Shown: positions 53,900-62,109 of the stretch, piece by piece
Numbering within the stretch: position 1 is the first letter of the stretch
Layout: every line of letters starts with the position of its first letter
Source: Clostridium folliculivorans
GTDB taxonomy: Bacteria > Bacillota > Clostridia > Clostridiales > Clostridiaceae
Length of the DNA stretch: 64,000 nt
Direction of reading: 5' to 3'
Assembly: GCF_024341905.1 (NCBI RefSeq)
Contig: NZ_BQXY01000002.1
Coordinates: forward strand, 558,001 to 622,000
Translations under genes and position numbers: made by a program
The notes under the pieces: model-generated
Database searches by the model: none
Seen by the model: only the letters and a program-made list of their open reading frames with translations
Told to the model about the DNA's origin: nothing

Positions 53900-54065
53900 A
53901 ATATCATCCCTTTTATTTTTCTTAACAAGCTCTTAAAAATATTATTACAAACCATAACTTAACTATACATTAAAATCTATTCTAAATCTATAAAACTATA
54001 GATTTCCTATTTTCATTAATTAGCATTGTGTTTTGTCATAATTACCTTTCTATGCAATAAGATAT

Positions 54066-54110
54066 AACTATCCACGGCTTTATCTATTTTAAAATTTTCT
54101 ATACAGTAAA
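54066..54110 (-). repeat. R4 repeat copy beginning at the Nramp terminator
   Basis: The minus strand runs TTTTTTTACTGTATAGAAAA, TTTTAAAATAGATAAAGCC from the terminator T-run. It is shortened compared with other copies. Confidence 0.55.
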
Positions 54111-54169
54111 AAAAGTTATGCATCTGTAGAAAATCTTCAAAATTCAAGATTTCTGAACATACATAACTT
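54107..54169 (-). terminator. Terminator of the M-box/Nramp unit
   Basis: The minus strand has AAGTTATGTATGTTCAGAAA pairing with TTTCTACAGATGCATAACTT, then seven U, about 35 nt after the Nramp stop. Confidence 0.85.
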
Positions 54170-54203
54170 AATTTCTTTAAAGGATTTATTTATCTTCTTC
54201 TTG

Positions 54204-55457
54204 TTATTTAAAAATAAGATCTATTAAAGGTGAAACAAAAAGTATTATTGAAAGAATTACTATAAATATTACAGTAATCCAAATCACCACATTTTGCACC
54301 TTGTTATTTACGTACTCACCCATAAGCTCCTTCTTGTTTACAAGTACTACCATAAATATCAATATAACTGGGCTTAACATACCAGCTATTTCTTGAGTTG
54401 CAAGCATAACTCCCACCAAAGATATATGTGGTATAAGTACTAGTACTGAGCTGAATATTATCATAAAAGTAAATATACCATAAAAAGTAGGTGCTTCTTT
54501 GTATTTATGATTTAATCCACTTTCAAAGCCAAAGGATTCACATATAGCATATGATGTTGATAGTGGAATTATCATTGTTGCAAGCACTGATGCCCCAAAA
54601 AGTCCAGCTCCAAATAGGATTGAAGCATAATTTCCTGCTAAAGGTCTAAGCGCAGAAGCAGCTTGCTCTGCACTGTCTATTTGTATTCCAGCTTTATATA
54701 AAGTAACAGCCGTACACACTATGATGAAGAAAGACACTAAGTCTCCCCATATAGCCCCTAAATAAACATCTAATTTTTCGTACTTATAATCTTTTAGTTT
54801 TATCCCTTTGTCTACTACAGAAGACTGAAGATAAAATTGCATATACGGAGTAATTGTAGTTCCTATCATACCTATAAAGGTTAATATAAATGCTTTATTA
54901 AATTGAAGTGTAGGTGTAACTGTTGCTGTTAAAACTTCATGCCAGTTTGGTTTTACTATAAAACAAGTTATTATATACGAGAAAAAAACAAAAGTGAAAG
55001 CTAAAAATAACTTCTCAGTTTTTGAATATGATCCTCTAGTAATTAAGAACCAAACTGCAAAAGCCATTACAGGCACTGAAATATATTTAGTTACACCAAA
55101 CAGTTCCATGCTTGCTGCAATTCCTGCGAAATCACCTATACACACACCAAAGTTAGCTATAAATAAAGTGAGCATTGCAAAAAGCGCAAGCTTTACACCA
55201 AATTTTTCTCTTATTAGATCTGCTAGACCTTTTCCTGTTACTATAGCCATACGTGCATTCATTTCCTGAATTACAGCCAAACTGAAAGTAATAAGAAGAA
55301 GTCCCCAAAGCATTTTATATCCATAAGTTGCTCCAACAGAAGCATAAGTTGCTATGCCACCAGCATCATTTCCTGCATTTACTGTTATGAGTCCTGGACC
55401 AATAATAGTCATGATAAAGAGTATCTTTTTGAATCTGCTATTCTTTACTTCATTCAT
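54204..55457 (-). CDS. Nramp-related transporter, probable Mg2+ uptake (NRMT-like)
   Basis: A 417-aa transporter with eleven predicted membrane helices. Canonical Nramp motifs are altered at the metal site. In helix 1, GPGLITVNAGNDAGGIATYA aligns DAGG with the usual DPGN. In helix 6, GTTITPYMQFYLQSS replaces the MPHN of transition-metal Nramps, so the soft Met ligand is Thr. Loss of that Met is a known feature of Nramp-related Mg2+ transporters. An M-box riboswitch upstream and a MgtE-N/CBS protein with which it overlaps by 4 nt support Mg2+ rather than Mn2+/Fe2+. GAGGAGGG lies upstream of the ATG. Confidence 0.87.
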   Translation of the reverse strand: MNEVKNSRFKKILFIMTIIGPGLITVNAGNDAGGIATYASVGATYGYKMLWGLLLITFSLAVIQEMNARMAIVTGKGLADLIREKFGVKLALFAMLTLFIANFGVCIGDFAGIAASMELFGVTKYISVPVMAFAVWFLITRGSYSKTEKLFLAFTFVFFSYIITCFIVKPNWHEVLTATVTPTLQFNKAFILTFIGMIGTTITPYMQFYLQSSVVDKGIKLKDYKYEKLDVYLGAIWGDLVSFFIIVCTAVTLYKAGIQIDSAEQAASALRPLAGNYASILFGAGLFGASVLATMIIPLSTSYAICESFGFESGLNHKYKEAPTFYGIFTFMIIFSSVLVLIPHISLVGVMLATQEIAGMLSPVILIFMVVLVNKKELMGEYVNNKVQNVVIWITVIFIVILSIILFVSPLIDLIFK

Positions 55458-56719
55458 AATGCCACCCTCCTCATTGGAGCATACTCTTTAACACTGTCAT
55501 TTAATGATATTGTTCCCACTAATTCATTAATTTCATCTATAACTGGCAAAGAATTTACGCTGTATTTTTCCATTGTTTCAATTGCTTCTTCTATAGTATC
55601 TTCATCCCTCAATATCTTTGGCTGTGTTGCCATAATGTTATAAAGCTTAGTATCTTTATCTGATGTTATTAGTCTTAATACCGGAACAACACCGAGAAGA
55701 TTACTCTTATTGTTAATAACATAAATATAATAAGTTTCCTCTTCATCAGGAACATTGATTTTTATCCACTCTGCTACTTCTGCCACAGTTATATCTGGAA
55801 GGAAAGCAATAAAGTCTTTAGACATAATACTACCAACTGTATCTCTTTCATATTCCATAAGTTCTCTTATTTCTTCTTGGCTTTCCTCATCCATTTGAGT
55901 AAGAAGTTTTTCAACTCTATCATCTTCTATTTCTTCAAGAATATCTGCTACTTCGTCTGATGGCATTATCTCAAAAATATCTGAAGCCTTTTTATCAGAC
56001 ATAGAGTTAAGCAGATTAACCTGAACTTCTGTCTCTATCTCCTCAAGAACTTCAGCAGCTTTTTGGTTGTTAAGACTATTAAAAAGAATATGACGACTTT
56101 TATTATCTAATTCCTCAATTATATCTGCTATTTCAGCCGCATGGAGAGTTTCGATTTTGTTTGCTGGTGAGTAAAGCTGCAAATTATTACTACCAGTTGA
56201 TAGTGGCTGTACATTATCCCAAATAATAAGTTTGTTTCTTAGCTGAAAGTTAAGCGCTCCTGTCAATAATATAAATGGGTATTCTATTCCCAGACGCCTT
56301 AAGAGACCTCTAGTTCCTATATCTACTGCAATAAGCTGCCATCTACCATTTATATTTCCTAATCTTACATCATTTACTCGCTCTACTCTTTTTCCGTTGG
56401 TATCTACTATCTGCTTATCTAAAAAATCTTTTGCTAAATATATACCCTTGCTATCTGGCAAACTTATTAATAAACTCTTGGTATTTATTTCTATATAATA
56501 TCTTTCTTTGCTATCTTTAAAAATATCAAGCTTTTCTAATGAAACATAGAAAGACTTTGCTCCATTTTTAATTTGAACATAAGTTGCTGTAGGTTTTTCC
56601 TGATTAAAATCAAGTATGAAATCGCTAAGTTTACCGATTAATTGTCCTGATTTATTGTGAATTTCTTTCTTTAAGATCTTGCTAAAGAAAAAACTAGTTG
56701 CTTTATCCATTTGTTTCAC
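55454..56719 (-). CDS. PRC-barrel/MgtE-N/CBS cytoplasmic regulator of the Nramp transporter
   Basis: A 421-aa soluble protein with no membrane helix. Two PRC-barrel domains (about 10-75 and 88-170, with GQLIGKLSDFILDFNQEKPT and GKRVERVNDVRLGNINGRWQ), then an MgtE N-terminal helical domain (about 195-300, with ADIIEELDNKSRHILFNSL and SDEVADILEEIEDDRVEKLL), and a CBS pair (about 300-415, with TVGSIMSKDFIAF and VNSLPVIDEINELVG). In MgtE these cytoplasmic domains sense Mg2+ and gate the pore. Here they are uncoupled from an MgtE channel and fused by operon to an Nramp. TGA/ATG overlap with the transporter implies coupled translation. Confidence 0.88.
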   Translation of the reverse strand: MKQMDKATSFFFSKILKKEIHNKSGQLIGKLSDFILDFNQEKPTATYVQIKNGAKSFYVSLEKLDIFKDSKERYYIEINTKSLLISLPDSKGIYLAKDFLDKQIVDTNGKRVERVNDVRLGNINGRWQLIAVDIGTRGLLRRLGIEYPFILLTGALNFQLRNKLIIWDNVQPLSTGSNNLQLYSPANKIETLHAAEIADIIEELDNKSRHILFNSLNNQKAAEVLEEIETEVQVNLLNSMSDKKASDIFEIMPSDEVADILEEIEDDRVEKLLTQMDEESQEEIRELMEYERDTVGSIMSKDFIAFLPDITVAEVAEWIKINVPDEEETYYIYVINNKSNLLGVVPVLRLITSDKDTKLYNIMATQPKILRDEDTIEEAIETMEKYSVNSLPVIDEINELVGTISLNDSVKEYAPMRRVAL

Positions 56720-56810
56720 CCCTTCTTTTTACGGCATCATAAATATTTCATGATGCTCATAACTTATTCTTACAATGTTTCAAATTGCAATACATGCAAA
56801 AATGAAATTT

Positions 56811-56876
56811 TTAGTTATTAGAGGGGCTCGTCAAATAATCTGCATTAAAACCGTGAATACCTATTTTTAGTTTCAT
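56811..56876 (-). CDS. Candidate 21-aa ORF overlapping the 46-aa ORF
   Basis: The peptide reads MKLKIGIHGFNADYLTSPSN plus N. TTTGGAGG lies 7 nt before the ATG, inside the upstream 46-aa ORF, and the stop lies about 90 nt before the MgtE-N/CBS gene. It could be a leader peptide. Evidence is the ribosome binding site and position only. Confidence 0.4.
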   Translation of the reverse strand: MKLKIGIHGFNADYLTSPSNN

Positions 56877-56985
56877 AACAATAACCTCCAAAGTCATCGT
56901 CACTCAAACGGCAGTTACCCGTGTAAATAACGATCCAAATTCTATATTTAATTGTATTCGTCTTATCCTCAGGGTCGTCTTCCAT
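56845..56985 (-). CDS. Candidate 46-aa ORF between M-box and transporter genes
   Basis: The peptide starts MEDDPEDKTNTIKYRIWIVI, continues YTGNCRLSDDDFGG and ends NRYSRF. AGGAGGTGG lies 7-8 nt before the ATG, one of the strongest ribosome binding sites in the window. It has an acidic head, one short hydrophobic run and two Cys. I recognise no family. It lies in the transcript between the M-box terminator and the PRC/MgtE-N/CBS gene. Confidence 0.5.
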   Translation of the reverse strand: MEDDPEDKTNTIKYRIWIVIYTGNCRLSDDDFGGYCYETKNRYSRF

Positions 56986-57193
56986 TAGTAACCACCTCCT
57001 ATTTTTATATTCATGTTACTTTCACTAATTCTAATCTCATTTAGTTTTTTTTCACATCCACTTTTATGAAAGTATGTGATGAATCTTACAGTCCATACAT
57101 TCTTTTTTATTCTTTAGCTTTGCAAAGATTACTTTTTTCTTATATCAATATTTAGTTATCTATTGACTTTGCTTTATTATAACTTTCTAAAGA

Positions 57194-57440
57194 CTAAAAA
57201 AACTCTTCATCCCGACGAATGAAGAGTTATATGCTCGACAAAAAAACACTTATTTTCTCCATCCGTTGAGCTTTAGCACTACAAGGCTTTGAGCATTAGC
57301 ATTCATATTTATGAATGTTGTCAGCTACATTAAGTAAAACCTTAATTCGGCAGTACCTGCTGACCCATTGGCGTCTCTCGACATTTCTGGGCAGTAGCGT
57401 GTATCCTTGTAGGAACCTCACCTAACGAGATATTCAATTT
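57194..57440 (-). ncRNA. M-box (ykoK) magnesium riboswitch with terminator
   Basis: The minus strand carries the conserved M-box core: CGTTAGGTGAGGTTCCTACA, AGGATACACGCTACTGCCCA, GAGAGACGCCAATGGGTCAG and AGGTACTGCCGAATTAAGG. It is followed by AACTCTTCATTCG / CGGGATGAAGAGTT with a U-run as expression-platform terminator at about 57195-57228. When Mg2+ is high the terminator forms. It controls the Nramp/MgtE-N unit downstream. Confidence 0.95.
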
Positions 57441-57453
57441 TATTACCTTCTAT

Positions 57454-57482
57454 ATCATATTCTCTTTAGCATGATTTGTAAA
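57454..57482 (-). promoter_or_regulatory. Promoter of the M-box transcript
   Basis: The minus strand has TTTACA (57477-57482), 17-bp spacer, TATGAT (57454-57459), just before the aptamer. Confidence 0.75.
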
Positions 57483-57593
57483 CATAATTTCACATAAATA
57501 TACCATTAAATTTTTTTAACGGCAGTTTTTGCTTTTTTTTGTAAGTTTTTTTCAAGTCCAATATAGTTTTTTTAAATTTTCTTTCAAAACTTC

Positions 57594-57622
57594 TTGACTT
57601 TATAATTCCTTTACTGTATATT
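57594..57622 (+). promoter_or_regulatory. Promoter of the first initiator tRNA gene
   Basis: TTGACT, 17-bp spacer, TATATT, 30 bp before the tRNA. The second tRNA gene has the matching TATATATT region but its -35 equivalent reads TTAAAT, so it is probably weaker. Confidence 0.75.
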
Positions 57623-57652
57623 AAGTGAGTAGGCAAGTTACAAACATAATAT

Positions 57653-57728
<76 letters not shown>

Positions 57729-57730
57729 AA

Positions 57731-57767
57731 AAGCAGTTATACTTAGAGTATAGCTGCTTATTTTTTT
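57731..57767 (+). terminator. Terminator of tRNA-fMet copy 1
   Basis: AAGCAGTTATAC / GTATAGCTGCTT with loop TTAGA and TATTTTTTT. Confidence 0.9.
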
Positions 57768-58012
57768 ATTTAAATTTTATTTATCTTTTGTTTTTAATTT
57801 ATAAAGATTATCATATAGACAAAGTACTATTTTAATATCAACTATATTGTTGATCTATTCTCCTACTCTCAATTATAAAAGCTATACTCCCCTAACTTGA
57901 GCTATTATTAAGGCTATGTTTAAGAATATTGTTGAAATTGATTGGTTATACAGGAGATGCTATATGAGCGAGCAACTAGAATTAAATGATTTTTTCAGAT
58001 GTAATGGCTCTA

Positions 58013-58118
58013 AAAAATCGCTAATCGTTCTTTATTAGTGATTTTTTTACGCATCTGCCTTTTCTGAACGTATGTGAAGAAATTCTGGCAGGCGATATAT
58101 TTTTACTTTTTACTTTTT
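58013..58118 (+). repeat. R2 repeat copy nested in R1
   Basis: ATCGCTAATCG...TTAGTGATTTTTTT, then ACGCATCTGCCTTTTCTGAA, CGTATGTGAAGAAATTCTGG, CAGGCGATATATTTTTACT. Confidence 0.8.
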
Positions 58119-58280
58119 AATCAAATAACCTTTTTATTTTCTTAAATTTAAGATATGAAAGATTTATAAAAAGTATAGATTATTAAAAAGTAAAACTGTA
58201 CTGTTCGAACGTAGTGAGTTTACAGTTTTAGCCATAGAATATGACAAAATCATATTAATTCTTTGCGTAAGCTCATTAAG

Positions 58281-58332
58281 GATGAACAACTCTACTCCTA
58301 AAAATATAAATTCAATCATAGAGTTGTTCATC
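58281..58332. repeat. R5 hairpin inside the right arm of R1
   Basis: GATGAACAACTCTA / TAGAGTTGTTCATC, a perfect 14-bp stem with a 24-nt loop. The 32505 copy lacks it at the same place. Like R3 it starts GATG and ends CATC. Confidence 0.75.
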
Positions 58333-58495
58333 TAAAGAGCGTCGGATGATTAACCATTCAATTTCAACACGGTGCTTTAATAGCGCCATTATTAATAACC
58401 TATTTTCTGCTTTCTAAAATTAAATTTATTATTTCCTTTACTTTATATATTAATTAGTGTATAGTTATCAAGTAGGCAAGTTACAAACACAATAT

Positions 58496-58571
<76 letters not shown>

Positions 58572-58573
58572 AA

Positions 58574-58608
58574 AAGCAGTTATACTTAAGTATAGCTGCT
58601 TATTTTTA
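58574..58608 (+). terminator. Terminator of tRNA-fMet copy 2
   Basis: AAGCAGTTATACTT-AAGTATAGCTGCTT stem followed by ATTTTTATT. Confidence 0.88.
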
Positions 58609-58713
58609 TTCATCTTGATATATTTTAGAGCGCTCGGTTTTCCAGGTCTACACTAATATACTAACACCAAAATTCCACATGTTATTTCTTAAAAGCCTTA
58701 TATAATCTGCTTT

Positions 58714-59340
58714 CTAGTTATTATCTAAATCTAATAACTGATCTATACTATCAATTTTGTAATCAAAATCATCCACTTGTCCAAAGCCATAACTTGCAAA
58801 TACGAAAGGAATGCCAGCAAATCTTGTTGCTTCCATATCCCACTGTGTATCTCCAACATAAACTGGATTCTTTAAGTTATTTCTTTCTACTACAAGCTTT
58901 ATATTTTCCCCTTTAGTAAGTCCTGTTCTTTCTGCATTTTCATAGTCAATAAAGTACTCACTTAGATTATGAGCCTTAAGAAAAGCTTCTATATAACCAA
59001 CTTGGCAGTTACTAACTATAAACAATTTGTACTTTTTTGCTAATTTTTCAATAGTATATTCCAATTTATCAAACAAACTACCACCATGTTCTTCTAAGTA
59101 CTTACACTCATTTGCCCAACATGCAGTTATTAAGGTTGTTCTCTGTTCATCTTCTAGATGAGGAAATAATCTTAATGGTATTTCAAGTACTGATAATCCC
59201 ATTATTCCTTTTATATCTTCTACTGTTATTGTACTAGTAATCTTTGTATTACTTATGATTTCATTAAAGGAATCTGTAACCCCTTGTGTTGAATCCCATA
59301 GTGTTCCATCTAAATCAAAAATAATGCTATCTATTTTCAT
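58714..59340 (-). CDS. HAD-family hydrolase (phosphoglycolate phosphatase-like)
   Basis: A 208-aa phosphatase: motif I IIFDLDGTLWDS, motif II FIVSNCQ, motif III Lys in GLTKGENIKLV, motif IV YVGDTQWDMEATR. A helical cap (about 15-85) places it among Gph/PGMB-like enzymes. Substrate unknown. GGAGG lies 5 nt before the ATG. It appears as a single gene downstream of the second tRNA, on the opposite strand. Confidence 0.9.
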   Translation of the reverse strand: MKIDSIIFDLDGTLWDSTQGVTDSFNEIISNTKITSTITVEDIKGIMGLSVLEIPLRLFPHLEDEQRTTLITACWANECKYLEEHGGSLFDKLEYTIEKLAKKYKLFIVSNCQVGYIEAFLKAHNLSEYFIDYENAERTGLTKGENIKLVVERNNLKNPVYVGDTQWDMEATRFAGIPFVFASYGFGQVDDFDYKIDSIDQLLDLDNN

Positions 59341-59714
59341 GTTTCCTCCATATTAAAATATTATATTTCTTTAGCTTTCCAATTATTTAAATAGATTCTA
59401 TTAAATTAGCTGTTCAATTAAATTTCCAACTAACTTATCAACTAATTTTCATTTGTTCTGCTTTATGCTAAGACTAAAAATATCTACTATTCTATTGTAA
59501 TAAAGATTTATTCCTTTTACAATTTGGTTTTACATTAAGGCTATCTTTTTTATTGCATTAATTTCGTGACTATATAACTATAAAATTCTTTTTCATATTA
59601 TTTACTGCTCAAAATTTAAAAAACATGTAATATACTTATGTTCATTTAAAAACCAATTCTCCAACACAAAGAATAATGCGCTATTACTATTTTAGAAAGT
59701 TCTATTTTATATTA
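59341..59714. other. AT-rich gap, no feature recognised
   Basis: I see no ribosome-binding-site-linked ORF, strong hairpin or repeat-family copy here. It presumably holds the promoter of the HAD gene on the minus strand. Confidence 0.5.
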
Positions 59715-60194
59715 CTATTTTGAATTGAGCACACTATAAGTCAATTCATCTAAGGCTTTGCAAGCTTCCTTATCCTTAGGGTTTCTAATAATTCTTACCA
59801 AATATTGATTCACTTTTTCGTTATATGTAGTAAATATAACTTTGCTTGTATTGGAATTAGTCATACATAAATAAAGATTATTTATTGCACCAAACAAATC
59901 GTTTCTATCTTCATTATTGATATAAGAACTAAATCTCATCAAATTTAAACTTGAATATAAACCTCCAGCAGCTGTTGTTCTTAAATAAGCTTTTCCTTCA
60001 TCATTACTCTTATTATAATCACTATTTAGAATACCGTTAGCTAGAACTAACTGATTTGTAAATGAATCATCTATCTCATTTTGATCCTGTTTCCTTAGAT
60101 CATTTATAGCTATAATATATAAAATAGCAATAATTAAGACAAAAGGCATTGCCTTTTTTATAATAACTTTAGAAGACTTTAATAATTTTTTCAC
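59715..60194 (-). CDS. Membrane-anchored hypothetical protein
   Basis: A 159-aa protein with one N-terminal helix (about 13-30, AMPFVLIIAILYIIAI) and a ~125-residue helical outer domain, rich in Asn/Ser (NYNKSNDEGKAYLRTTAAGG region). I recognise no family. The start is GTG with AAAGGGG about 9 nt upstream. It lies 54 nt after the 60249 gene and is probably cotranscribed. Confidence 0.65.
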   Translation of the reverse strand: MKKLLKSSKVIIKKAMPFVLIIAILYIIAINDLRKQDQNEIDDSFTNQLVLANGILNSDYNKSNDEGKAYLRTTAAGGLYSSLNLMRFSSYINNEDRNDLFGAINNLYLCMTNSNTSKVIFTTYNEKVNQYLVRIIRNPKDKEACKALDELTYSVLNSK

Positions 60195-60248
60195 TAAAAG
60201 CTTTCCCCTTTCTAACCTTATCTAAATATTCAATATTAGACATATATA

Positions 60249-60692
60249 TTAAAACTTAGTGCTTAAAAACTTTTCTACAAAATTTATCTCATTGCCGTTT
60301 TCAATCAGTTTAAAATCTTCCATTTGTCCAGCATAACCAAGTCTATATATTTTTCTACATTTATAAGTATTTTCTCTAGGAGATTTAGTAAAACTAGCTA
60401 CTACGGTATATCCTTTAACTTTAAATTTTAAATCTTTGTATTCATTTCCAATTCCATTAAAGCAAAGATACCAAATTCTTGTGTTACTGGATCTTAGTAA
60501 ATTTACACCTGGCTTCAATTTTTCATCTTTTACTAGACCTTCTAAGTCCTCATTTTCAAATGCAGTTTTAGATGTATCTACTTCCGCTAATTGTATTGAT
60601 ACATTCTTAGCTATATAATGCATATAATAATAGTCTAAAATAGGGATTGTAAAAACAATAATAAGTCCAATAATAAAACTTTTTATTTTCAT
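60249..60692 (-). CDS. Membrane-anchored hypothetical protein
   Basis: A 147-aa protein: N-terminal membrane helix (about 4-23, FIIGLIIVFTIPILDYYYM) then an extracytoplasmic domain with TRIWYLCFNGIGNEYKDL and TVVASFTKSPRENTYKCRKI, beta-rich. I recognise no family. The ribosome binding site is weak (AAGTGG). It is divergent from the HAD gene at 60836. Confidence 0.65.
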   Translation of the reverse strand: MKIKSFIIGLIIVFTIPILDYYYMHYIAKNVSIQLAEVDTSKTAFENEDLEGLVKDEKLKPGVNLLRSSNTRIWYLCFNGIGNEYKDLKFKVKGYTVVASFTKSPRENTYKCRKIYRLGYAGQMEDFKLIENGNEINFVEKFLSTKF

Positions 60693-60835
60693 ACTTATCC
60701 ACTTTCAATTAAATATTTTTAAACAACTCGTAAATTCAAAGTTTTTGCTTGATGTTATTTTTACATAGATTACATACAACAAATCATAATATTTTTTATG
60801 TTATGATAATCAAATAACTATTGGAGGTTCCCCCT

Positions 60836-61456
60836 ATGTATAACACTGTTATTTTTGATATTGATGGCACTATTTTAGATACAGAATTTGCAGTACTTTC
60901 TTCTCTTCAGAAATTAGTCTATGAAGAAACCGGCAAAAAACTAAGCTTTGAAGATTTAATCTTCTCTTTTGGAATAACAGGCGAAGCTGCACTTACACAG
61001 CTTGGAATAAAAGACCCTAAAGAAGGCTGCATGAAATGGAATAAATACTTAAGGGATTATTTTCATCATGTGAAAGTTTTTGATGATATGGAAGAAACTT
61101 TAGCAAAACTTCATAAAATGAAGATTTCTATTGGTATAGTTACTTCCAAAACCAAACTAGAATATGAAGCTGATTTTATACCTTTTGGACTATCTAATTT
61201 CTTTAATATAGTTGTCTGTGCTGATGACACTGAAAGGCATAAACCTGATCCTGAACCCATACTAAAATTTATTGAACTTTCAGGTTCAGATACATCAAAT
61301 ACTATATATATTGGAGATACTATATATGACTTCAGATGTGCATATGACTCTCATATTGATTTTGCGTTAGCATCTTGGGGATGTAAATCTCAATATGGTA
61401 TCAATTCAACTTACATCTTAAAGAATCCAAAAGATTTATTAGAAATAGTTAGGTAA
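60836..61456 (+). CDS. HAD-family hydrolase (PGMB/Gph-like)
   Basis: A 206-aa phosphatase: motif I VIFDIDGTILDTE, motif II IGIVTSK, motif III Lys in HKPDPEPIL, motif IV YIGDTIYDFRCAYDS. The cap domain spans about 15-80. The ATG at 60836 has GGAGG 8 nt upstream. It is the third HAD phosphatase of the window. The role could be phosphoglycolate, pyrophosphate or sugar-phosphate hydrolysis. Confidence 0.9.
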   Translation: MYNTVIFDIDGTILDTEFAVLSSLQKLVYEETGKKLSFEDLIFSFGITGEAALTQLGIKDPKEGCMKWNKYLRDYFHHVKVFDDMEETLAKLHKMKISIGIVTSKTKLEYEADFIPFGLSNFFNIVVCADDTERHKPDPEPILKFIELSGSDTSNTIYIGDTIYDFRCAYDSHIDFALASWGCKSQYGINSTYILKNPKDLLEIVR

Positions 61457-61514
61457 TGTAATATTGAGTATTTTTTTATATAGAAATTAAACTTTTTCTA
61501 TGTAATCTTAGCAG

Positions 61515-62036
61515 CTAATATCTATAAACGCTTACCACATAGTTGGTGTTAGGTAGAACCTCTACATGATATTTCTTCCCCTTTATAAGAAAATTTTTGG
61601 AATATTGTCCATTAAACTCAAAATCTTTATCTCCTACTGTAAATCTAGTAATAGTTGTTCTACCTTTTGTAACCTTAAAATCTTTTAATTGTCCATCATA
61701 GGCTTCATATTGTGAGTTCATCATATTTGACAAATCCTTGTAATAAGGAACTGCCATAGATGCAAAAGCAATCGATAATATTATCAAAAATGTACCGAGA
61801 ACTTTTGCGCTTATTTTCACTGAAGGCTTTTCTTGTTTATATTTAATAATTCTAAGATTAGAAATACCTAACCCAAATACCACTATCGAAAAAAAGCTAA
61901 GACCTATGATATGTCCTACAAATACTATTTTGAAGTTTTTAGAGGATTCCATTATTAATGGCATTATTAGGCCTATACAAAACGCCAGAATTACAAAAAT
62001 CCATACTATTTTTTTAACTTTATTCTTAAACTTCAT
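61515..62036 (-). CDS. Membrane protein, hypothetical
   Basis: A 173-aa protein with three hydrophobic segments (about 10-28, 38-58, 75-95) and a C-terminal ~75-residue beta-rich domain (YDGQLKDFKVTKGRTTITRF, KGKKYHVEVLPNTNYVVSVY). The C-terminus resembles DUF3592-like OB domains but I am not sure. AGGAG lies 8 nt before the ATG. Confidence 0.65.
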   Translation of the reverse strand: MKFKNKVKKIVWIFVILAFCIGLIMPLIMESSKNFKIVFVGHIIGLSFFSIVVFGLGISNLRIIKYKQEKPSVKISAKVLGTFLIILSIAFASMAVPYYKDLSNMMNSQYEAYDGQLKDFKVTKGRTTITRFTVGDKDFEFNGQYSKNFLIKGKKYHVEVLPNTNYVVSVYRY

Positions 62037-62109
62037 AACTCTCGCTCCTAAAAATGTATTAATAACCTACTATGTGCTGTAAGACTACATAATCAAACAG
62101 AACTTAGCT

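Larger units (their letters stand above)
57932..58366 (+). repeat. R1 repeat copy with R2 and R5 hairpins inside, between tRNA genes
   Basis: The left arm is TTGAAATTGATTGGTTATAC, AGGAGATGCTATATGAGCGA; the right arm ends GGATGATTAACCATTCAATT, TCAA. It contains an R2 copy (58013-58118), the AAACTGTA...TTTACAGTTT hairpin, GAATATGACAAAATCATATT, and a further hairpin R5. The left arm holds a 24-residue ORF starting MSEQLELNDFFRCNGSKKS with AGGAG 7 nt upstream. Confidence 0.8.

Noticed and set aside
54204..55457. Calling the Nramp gene mntH (manganese transporter)
   Set aside because: The DPGN and MPHN metal-site motifs are changed, and the M-box and MgtE-type partner point to magnesium.
57932..58366. 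R1/R2 repeats as a CRISPR array
   Set aside because: Units are palindromic modules of different length with no regular spacers, and no cas genes are in the window.
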